Source: Euryarchaeota archaeon RBG_19FT_COMBO_69_17 (GTDB lineage: Archaea; Thermoplasmatota; Thermoplasmata; RBG-16-68-12). Taken from it: 35,271 nucleotides of DNA. The DNA is taken from contig MGWD01000003.1 in the NCBI GenBank assembly GCA_001800825.1, positions 17,820-53,090 on the forward strand, in the 5' to 3' direction. Made by a program: the position numbers and the translations under genes. Of this stretch, positions 30,066 to 35,271 are shown piece after piece; positions within the stretch are counted from its first letter, which is position 1, and every line of letters starts with the position of its first letter. The notes beneath the pieces were generated by a model, which saw only the letters and a list, made by a program, of their open reading frames with translations, did not search any database and was not told where the DNA came from.

Positions 30066-31328
30066 ATGCGGTACCCGTCCACCCGTCTCGCGGTCGTCTC
30101 GAGCCTCATGTTCCTCGTCCTTTGGCTCGGCTCGTCCCTCCTCGAGGCCCTCGCCTCTCTCGCCGGCCGGACGGACGTCACCGCGTTCCTGTCCCGGCGC
30201 GCGTGGACGTACGATCTGCCCCTCCTCGGCTTCATCGGACTCATGATCCTCGGGATGGCCCAGCACTTCGTCCCCATGTTCTCCGGTCGCGCGCTCTGGG
30301 ACGGGCGGGTCGCGATGGCCCAGGTCCTCGTCGCGGACGCGGGGGTCGCCCTCACCCTGACCCTGCCCCCCGAGGCGGAGTTCGTCGGCCTGGGCCTGTG
30401 GGCCCTCGCGGCCCTCCTGTTCGTCGTCCTCATCCTACTGACCCTGCGCTCGGAGGAGATCGGGGTCCGTCCCATGGAGCGCCGCCCCGGGCTCGGCCGC
30501 GTGGACCGCCTTGCGATCCCGATGACGGGGGCCGCGATCCTGTACCTCCTCGCGGCCTCCGTGGGCTTCCTCCTGGCCGCCCTCCCCGGGGACCCCGCGA
30601 GGGTCACCGTCCACTGGTTCTCCTTCCTCCACCTGTACACCCTCGGCTTCATCAGTCTCATGGTGTTCGGCGTGGGGCTCCATCTCCTCCCGCGGTTCCT
30701 CGACGCGGTCCCGAACCGCGCGGCCGTCCGGGTCCTCCTCGTCCTCGCGCTCCCCTCCCCCGCGGGGGTCGCCCTCCTGATGCCCCTCCTCCACTCGTTC
30801 GCGGACCCCCTGCGGCCCCTCTTCGTCCTCGTCGCGTCCATGGAGGCCCTCGCGGCCCTCCTGTTCTCCGCCCTCGTCGGGGTCCTGTGGTGGACGAGCG
30901 GGAAGCGTCGGCCCGCGGCCTCGTTCCATGTCCTCGCGGGCCTCTGGCTCTCCCTCGGGGTCGCCCTCGGGGTGGCCTTCGGCGTGGATCCGGTCGCCAC
31001 GCTCGGATGGGCCCCCGCCCACGGGTGGGTGAACCTCCTCGGGTTCGCGGGCTTCAGCATCCTCGGGGTCCTCGCGGAGGTCCTCCCCCCGTACGCGGCC
31101 CGCGGGCCCGCCGCGATCCGGAGGGCGACCCGGGCCCATCAGGTCCTCGGGACCCTGGGGCTCCTCCTCGTCCTCGCGGGGATCGACGCCGCTGTCCGCG
31201 GGACCCCGGGAGTCGCGGGCATCCTCTCCGTCCTCGGGTTCGCGGGCCTCCTCGCCGTCGCGGGGAGTGTCGCCGCGGGCACCCTTGGGACCCTCCTCGG
31301 GATCCGGACGGGGCGGCCCGCGTTGTAG
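30066..31328 (+). CDS. NnrS-like / haem-copper-oxidase-I-like polytopic membrane protein
   Basis: 420 residues with about 12 hydrophobic helices and little else. Conserved-looking His residues lie inside or at the edge of helices: His67 (GMAQHFVPMFSG), His183 and His189 (HWFSFLHLYTLGF), His206 (GVGLHLLPRFLD), His288 and His319 (PAHGWVNLLGF). The H-x5-H-LYTLGF-x-SLM-x-FG pattern with LLPRF following is that of NnrS and its relatives, a family of haem/copper membrane proteins induced by nitric oxide. ATG 30066 directly follows the ScdA_N-like gene. Haem binding is inferred from family. Alternative: a stray CcoN-like oxidase subunit, but no other oxidase genes are near and the six-ligand set is not clear. 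Confidence 0.75.
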   Translation: MRYPSTRLAVVSSLMFLVLWLGSSLLEALASLAGRTDVTAFLSRRAWTYDLPLLGFIGLMILGMAQHFVPMFSGRALWDGRVAMAQVLVADAGVALTLTLPPEAEFVGLGLWALAALLFVVLILLTLRSEEIGVRPMERRPGLGRVDRLAIPMTGAAILYLLAASVGFLLAALPGDPARVTVHWFSFLHLYTLGFISLMVFGVGLHLLPRFLDAVPNRAAVRVLLVLALPSPAGVALLMPLLHSFADPLRPLFVLVASMEALAALLFSALVGVLWWTSGKRRPAASFHVLAGLWLSLGVALGVAFGVDPVATLGWAPAHGWVNLLGFAGFSILGVLAEVLPPYAARGPAAIRRATRAHQVLGTLGLLLVLAGIDAAVRGTPGVAGILSVLGFAGLLAVAGSVAAGTLGTLLGIRTGRPAL

Positions 31329-31353
31329 CCCACACCCACGGTACCCCCCGAAC

Positions 31354-31361
31354 CTTTATGG
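31354..31361 (+). promoter_or_regulatory. TATA-like element of the second glutamine synthetase gene
   Basis: CCTTTATGGC; predicted start near 31383, leader of about 20 bases with GGGAGG seven bases before the ATG. Confidence 0.5.
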
Positions 31362-31401
31362 CCCCCCTCCCGTTCGCGACGACATCCGTGGGAGGCGCGC
31401 G

Positions 31402-32739
31402 ATGGCCGACGACCCGAAGGAGATGCGGATCCTCGAGACCGCGAAGAAGGAGAAGGTGGGCTTCGTCCAGGTCCAGTTCATGGACCTCCTCGGCTTCGTG
31501 AAGACGGTCACGATCCCGACGACGAAGCTCGAGCGGGCCCTCACGGAAGGGGTCGTCTTCGACGGGTCCTCCGTCGTCGGCTACGCGACGATCGAGGAGA
31601 GCGACATGCGGGCGTTCCCCGTGCCCGAGACGTTCCGGGTGTTCCCCTGGACCTCGGGCGACCTGAAGACGGCGGGGATCGTCGCGAACATCTACGACTC
31701 GAAGGGGAACCGATTCGCGGGGGACCCGCGGTACGTCCTCGAGCGGGTCGTGAAGCACGCCCGGGAGCTCGGGTACGTCCCCCACACGGGCCCCGAGTAC
31801 GAGTTCTTCCTCTTCAAGCTCGACGGGAACGGACGCCCGATCCCCAAACCCTCCGACTCCGGGCGCTACTTCGAGCAGCTCCCCATGGACGCCGGGGAGG
31901 CCGTCCGCAAGAAGGTGTCCATGTACGCGAACGAGATGGGCTTCGACGCGGAGGCCTCCCACCACGAGGTTGCCCCCGGGCAGCACGAGATTGACCTGCG
32001 GTACTCCGACGCGATGACGTCCGCGGACCGGGTCATGTCCCTCAAGCACGCGATCCGGACCGTGGCCCTCGAGCACGGCCTCCACGCGACCTTCATGCCG
32101 AAACCTCTCTTCGGCGTGAATGGGAGTGGGATGCACGTGCATCAGAGCCTCCTCACCCCGGACGGGGAGAACGCGTTCTTCGACCCTACCGCGAAGCACG
32201 AGCTCTCCGAGCTCATGATGCACTACCTCGCGGGCGCCCTGGTCCACGCGAGGGAGACATGCGCCCTCCTCGCCTCCTGGGTCAACTCGTACAAGCGGCT
32301 CGTGCCCGGCTACGAGGCCCCCGTGTACATCTGCTGGGCGAACCGGAACCGCTCCGCGATGGTCCGGATCCCCCAGGGCCGCGGCATGTCGACGCGGATG
32401 GAGGTCCGGAACCCGGACCCCGCGGGGAACCCGTACCTCCAGTACGCGGGGATGATCGCCGCGGGCCTCGCGGGGATCGAGAAGAAGCTCGAGCCGCCCG
32501 GGCCCGTGGAGACGGACATCTACGCCCTCACCGCCGCGGAGCGCCGGAAGCTCGGGATCGCCTCCCTGCCGGGCAGCCTGGAGGAGGCCCTCGACGAACT
32601 CGAGGGCTCCGAACTCATGCGGGAGACCCTCGGGTCCCACATCTTCCCCCACTACCTCTACATCAAGAGGCAGGAGTGGGACGACTACCGGATCCGGGTC
32701 ACGGACTACGAACTCGACCGGTTCCTCCCCATCCTCTGA
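31402..32739 (+). CDS. glnA: Glutamine synthetase type I, standard archaeal form
   Basis: 445 residues, the usual GSI-alpha length. Motifs: VFDGSSVVGYATIEESDM (latch Asp54), TGPEYEFFLF, EASHHEVAPGQHEIDLRY, GSGMHVHQSL, NSYKRLVPGYEAPV, RNRSAMVRIP, EVRNPDPAGNPYLQYAGM. The C-terminus (DYELDRFLPIL) ends as in classical GSI enzymes. No adenylylation-type Tyr motif at the expected place, where TDIYALTAAERRKLGI stands. ATG 31402 has GGAGG seven bases ahead; the longer open frame from 31267 runs through the promoter. This is probably the main assimilatory enzyme, and the longer copy upstream the regulated or specialised one (inference). Confidence 0.95.
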   Translation: MADDPKEMRILETAKKEKVGFVQVQFMDLLGFVKTVTIPTTKLERALTEGVVFDGSSVVGYATIEESDMRAFPVPETFRVFPWTSGDLKTAGIVANIYDSKGNRFAGDPRYVLERVVKHARELGYVPHTGPEYEFFLFKLDGNGRPIPKPSDSGRYFEQLPMDAGEAVRKKVSMYANEMGFDAEASHHEVAPGQHEIDLRYSDAMTSADRVMSLKHAIRTVALEHGLHATFMPKPLFGVNGSGMHVHQSLLTPDGENAFFDPTAKHELSELMMHYLAGALVHARETCALLASWVNSYKRLVPGYEAPVYICWANRNRSAMVRIPQGRGMSTRMEVRNPDPAGNPYLQYAGMIAAGLAGIEKKLEPPGPVETDIYALTAAERRKLGIASLPGSLEEALDELEGSELMRETLGSHIFPHYLYIKRQEWDDYRIRVTDYELDRFLPIL

Positions 32740-32749
32740 TGTCCCGCGG

Positions 32750-32757
32750 GTTTAAGT
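32750..32757 (+). promoter_or_regulatory. TATA-like element before the 125-residue gene
   Basis: GGTTTAAGTCC, about 34 bases before the ATG at 32787; leader of at most 10 bases. Confidence 0.4.
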
Positions 32758-32786
32758 CCAACCGTGCGCTTGACGCGTCCGGGGCC

Positions 32787-33164
32787 ATGGCCGAGAATCG
32801 GGATGCGGTCACGGAAGAGCGGCGGATCCTCAAGGAGGCCCGCATCCTCGACGACAAGCTCATCGACCGGATGGACGTCTTCCCGGGCGACCGCGTGCGG
32901 CTCCGGTTCTTCTACCCTCAGCACGGCTTCGAGGAGATCCTCGGGCACTTCCTGGGCTTCTACACCCTGTACGAGGGCCCCGAGGGCGGGGGCGATCTGA
33001 ACCTCGTGGTCCGCGTGACGAAGGACGGCCGGACGACGGTCCTGTACAAGGATCGCGCGTACCTCGAGGAGTTCGAGGTCCTCGAGCCGAACCTCGACGT
33101 GCGGGAGCAGATTCGGGATCTCGACGCCCGCCACGGGCGGCACGTCGGGCACGAGTTCGGCTGA
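32787..33164 (+). CDS. Hypothetical 125-residue cytoplasmic protein
   Basis: The N-terminal 35 residues are a charged helix (EERRILKEARILDDKLIDRM), followed by a beta-rich domain: GDRVRLRFFYPQHGF, ILGHFLGFYTLYEG, LNLVVRVTKDGRTTVLYKDR, then YLEEFEVLEPNLDVREQI. The rhythm of short strands with a final acidic helix resembles a small barrel or Sm/SH3-like fold, but no family motif can be named. No cysteine or membrane segment. ATG 32787 is preferred because a TATA-like element precedes it; the open frame further upstream overlaps the glutamine synthetase gene. It converges with htpX with four bases between the stops. Confidence 0.65.
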   Translation: MAENRDAVTEERRILKEARILDDKLIDRMDVFPGDRVRLRFFYPQHGFEEILGHFLGFYTLYEGPEGGGDLNLVVRVTKDGRTTVLYKDRAYLEEFEVLEPNLDVREQIRDLDARHGRHVGHEFG

Positions 33165-33168
33165 GCCC

Positions 33169-34050
33169 TCAGTACTGATCCACGCCCCGGGCGAGGGCCC
33201 GGAGGCGAGCGACCCTCTCCTGGATCGGCGGGTGGCTGCTGAAGATCCGGACGAGCCCGCCGCCCGAGAAGGGGTTCACGATGAACAGTCCCTGGGAGGC
33301 GGGGCTGCCGAACCGCAGGGGCCGGCGACGGTTCGCGGCCTCGAGCTTCTCGAGGGCCGAGGCGAGGGAGAGCGGGTCGCCGATCGTCTTCGCTCCCGTG
33401 TGGTCCGCCTTGTACTCCCGCCCTCGGGAGATTGCGAGCTGGAGGAAGGCCGCCGCGACGGGCGCGAGGACCATCCCGACGACCGCGAGGAGGGCCGCGA
33501 GCCCGTTCCCCTCCCGGTTCCGGGAGCCCCCGAAGAGGGAGTTCCACCAGAACATCCGGGCCATGAACGAGATCGCCCCTGCGATCGTCGCCGCGACGGA
33601 CATCACGAGGACGTCCCGATTCCCGACGTGGGAGATCTCGTGGGCGAGGACGCCCCGGAGCTCATCCTCCGAGAGGAGCCGGAGGATCCCCTGGGTCACC
33701 GCGACGACGGACCGCTTCGGGCTGCGGCCCGTGGCGAAGGCGTTCGGGGTGTCCGTGGGGACGAGGGCCACGCGGGGCATCGGGAGGTTCGCCATCTGGG
33801 AGACCTGGCGGACGATCCGGTGCAACTCGGGGGCCTCCGCCTCCGTGACGATCTTCGCGCGGTAGGACCACAGGACGATCTTGTCCGACGCGAAGTACGC
33901 GAAGAGGTTCATCGCGCCGGCGAGGACGAGGAACCAGAGGACCCCGCCCACCCAGTCGTTGTACATGAGGCTCCCGATGGCCCATCCGAACACGACGAAG
34001 AGGGCTGTCAAGGCCGCGAAGAGCGCGGCGAGTCGCGCGTAGGCACCCAT
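33169..34050 (-). CDS. htpX: HtpX-like M48 membrane metalloprotease
   Basis: 293 residues. Two N-terminal helices (about 6-27 and 34-52), then a soluble region with PRVALVPTDTPNAFATG, and the zinc site HEISH at about 137-141 (VLAHEISHVGNRD). Two more hydrophobic helices (AATIAGAISFMARMF; LLAVVGMVLAPVAAAFLQL) are followed by REYKADHTGA, holding the third zinc ligand Glu, and by SHPPIQERVARLRAL near the end, all HtpX signatures. It degrades misfolded membrane proteins. The frame is open to 34728 but that runs into the rqcH gene; ATG 34050 has GGGTG eight bases ahead and starts the first membrane helix (GTG 34059 also possible). Confidence 0.95.
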   Translation of the reverse strand: MGAYARLAALFAALTALFVVFGWAIGSLMYNDWVGGVLWFLVLAGAMNLFAYFASDKIVLWSYRAKIVTEAEAPELHRIVRQVSQMANLPMPRVALVPTDTPNAFATGRSPKRSVVAVTQGILRLLSEDELRGVLAHEISHVGNRDVLVMSVAATIAGAISFMARMFWWNSLFGGSRNREGNGLAALLAVVGMVLAPVAAAFLQLAISRGREYKADHTGAKTIGDPLSLASALEKLEAANRRRPLRFGSPASQGLFIVNPFSGGGLVRIFSSHPPIQERVARLRALARGVDQY

Positions 34051-34095
34051 GCCGTCCACACCCTTGGACTCGGTAGCCTTGGGGACTCGGACGTC

Positions 34096-34105
34096 CCTTA
34101 TCAAG
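34096..34105 (-). promoter_or_regulatory. TATA element of htpX overlapping the rqcH stop codon
   Basis: Reverse strand CTTGATAAGG. It includes the rqcH TGA (34101-34103). Predicted start near 34075, leader of about 25 bases. Confidence 0.45.
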
Positions 34106-35271
34106 TTGATGCGGGCCTGCCCTCGTCGACGTCCAGCCCGTGCCGCTCGAGGACGGAGAGTCCCCCCGCGGGCAAGGCCCGGACGACCTCCTCGATGGGC
34201 ACGCCGAGGGTCGCCGCGAGCCGCTTCGCGAACGCCTCCCGGTCCCCCTTCCCCGGGCCCAGGACGACGTACCGGGAGGACCGGGCCGCGAGGGCCGAGG
34301 CGGATCCGCCCATGACCTTCCGGTGCCCGTCGACCTCGACCTCTCCCACCGCGATCCGCACGGGCAGGTCGTGGAGGTAGTTCCGCTTCCCCCGGATCAC
34401 GAACGCCCCGCGGGGGAGGAACTCCCCGGACTCTGCCTGCTTCGACACCTGCTCCGGAAGGACCCAGTACGCGCTCCCGCTCGCGAGGCCCGCGGACCAG
34501 GCCTTGCTGTAGGCGAGGGCGAACTCGCACCCCTCCCGGAGGGTCGCCTCCCCCGCCCGGGAGCCCTCCTTCACGACGACGGAGGGCGCCCCATGAAGGT
34601 CCGCATGGGCGTACCGGTCCCCCTCCTTCAGGTGACGCTTCACGATCTGGTCGTTCGACCGCGCGTCCCTCCCGCCGAGGAGGAGGTGGCCCTCGGAGGA
34701 GAGGCACCAGCGGTACGCGTCGAACCACATCGCCTTCGTCGCCTTCACCCGCGGGCGACGGGCGACCTTCGCCGCCTTCGTCCGGGCGGCTTCCATTTCC
34801 GCGCGGGTCGCGACGATGGCCTCCTCGACCCGCTGGGCCTTGAGCTGGGCCTCCCGCCTTCGGTCGTAGAGGGCCTGGGCGTTCCCTGTGACGTCCTTCG
34901 TGTAGTCGAGGGTGACCGCGTCGAAGTCCCCGATCGCGAGGGTGACCGTGTGCGAGCCCCGGTCGACGGCCTTGACCTGCGTCTGGGAGGGAGGTTCCCC
35001 GCCTTCCCGGACCGTCCGGAGGAGCTCGTCGAAGGGGGCGAAGTGCGCGTAGAGGAGGTGGGCCTGGGCCTCGAGGTGGGCGATCTCCTCCCGGAGGGCC
35101 TGCAGGGTCCCCTCCTGCTGGGCAATCCGCCGCTCGTACTTCGCGGCGACGTCGTCGGGCCGGGCCTCCTCGGGGAGCGCGACCCGGAGGAAGTGGGAGA
35201 GGGCCTCGTTGAACGTCGGGAACGGCTGCCGCTCGAAGCCCGCGTACTGAGCGAGGTCGATGGGGACCGCG
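34101..35271 (-). CDS. rqcH: RqcH/NFACT ribosome-associated quality-control protein (5' partial)
   Basis: 389 residues visible; the frame stays open to the right edge, so the N-terminal NFACT-N domain is cut off. Visible order: end of the NFACT-N/HhH part (AVPIDLAQYAGFERQPFPTF), a coiled coil (KYERRIAQQEGTLQALREEI...EAQLKAQRVEEAIVATRAEM), then the NFACT-R domain: WFDAYRWCLSSEGHLLLGGR, DARSNDQIVKRHLKEGD, YAHADLHGAPSVVVKEGS, RGKRNYLHD. These are family hallmarks. RqcH binds split large ribosomal subunits with tRNA still attached and adds C-terminal Ala tails to stalled chains. The only ATG in the frame (34796) is internal and must not be taken as a start. Followed by htpX after 50 bases. Confidence 0.93.
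   Translation of the reverse strand, partial: AVPIDLAQYAGFERQPFPTFNEALSHFLRVALPEEARPDDVAAKYERRIAQQEGTLQALREEIAHLEAQAHLLYAHFAPFDELLRTVREGGEPPSQTQVKAVDRGSHTVTLAIGDFDAVTLDYTKDVTGNAQALYDRRREAQLKAQRVEEAIVATRAEMEAARTKAAKVARRPRVKATKAMWFDAYRWCLSSEGHLLLGGRDARSNDQIVKRHLKEGDRYAHADLHGAPSVVVKEGSRAGEATLREGCEFALAYSKAWSAGLASGSAYWVLPEQVSKQAESGEFLPRGAFVIRGKRNYLHDLPVRIAVGEVEVDGHRKVMGGSASALAARSSRYVVLGPGKGDREAFAKRLAATLGVPIEEVVRALPAGGLSVLERHGLDVDEGRPAST

Noticed and set aside
34745-35125. Reverse-strand frame of 126 codons near the right edge.
   Set aside because: It is out of frame with RqcH, whose continuous frame through this stretch gives the expected coiled coil and NFACT-R sequence.

Overview
The window is a gene-dense, very GC-rich piece of an archaeal chromosome. 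The archaeal calls are a group II chaperonin (thermosome), a two-ring CDC48 ATPase, a separate NAD kinase / inositol-monophosphatase pair, archaeal-style sugar nucleotidyltransferase genes, and TATA boxes placed 25-35 bases before start codons, many of which look leaderless. The full bacterial-type GrpE-DnaK-DnaJ set and the gene content would suit a mesophilic or moderately thermophilic euryarchaeon. An uncultured lineage of Thermoplasmatota is my best guess, but this is inference and no marker settles it.

Layout. 1-4.0 kb: the end of a PotA-like ABC transporter ATPase faces an aldehyde dehydrogenase and a class III aminotransferase (possible amine or polyamine uptake and breakdown). 4.0-5.5 kb: a mostly non-coding stretch with operator-like repeats, a tRNA-Leu(CAG), and two small unknown genes. 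5.5-9.3 kb: phosphosugar mutase, sugar-1-phosphate nucleotidyltransferase/acyltransferase-like protein and GT4 glycosyltransferase, a sugar activation and glycan unit. 9.2-11.2 kb, reverse strand: inositol-monophosphatase family protein, NAD kinase, JAMM protease. 11.3-16.9 kb: thermosome, a diverged Hsp20-like protein, grpE, dnaK and dnaJ in one run. 16.9-19.6 kb: a hidden 48-residue membrane protein, an RNase H/RuvC-like protein, a winged-helix regulator with a SHOCT-like tail, and divergent from it a 63-residue protein plus a bactofilin-like protein. 19.7-21.9 kb: CDC48. 21.9-24.7 kb: amidohydrolase, four-helix membrane protein, PRC-barrel protein. 24.7-27.4 kb, reverse strand: a four-gene unit of octad-repeat zinc-ribbon protein, NfeD-like protein, flotillin-like protein and a hidden 57-residue protein. 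27.5-32.7 kb: Lrp/AsnC regulator divergent from a glutamine synthetase, then a ScdA_N/DUF1858-like protein, an NnrS-like membrane protein and a second glutamine synthetase. 32.8-35.3 kb: a small unknown gene, HtpX protease, and RqcH/NFACT running off the right edge.

The strongest common theme is protein quality control: thermosome, Hsp20-like, KJE, CDC48, HtpX, RqcH, JAMM and flotillin/NfeD all lie within 35 kb. The second theme is nitrogen: amine catabolism, two glutamine synthetases and a probable nitric-oxide-response pair. The most original-looking modules are the octad-repeat/NfeD/flotillin/57-aa operon and the SHOCT-tailed regulator facing a SHOCT-headed bactofilin. Three genes extend past what start-codon scanning shows: the two edge genes are partial, and two small genes (48 and 57 codons) were found only by reading the reverse strand by eye.
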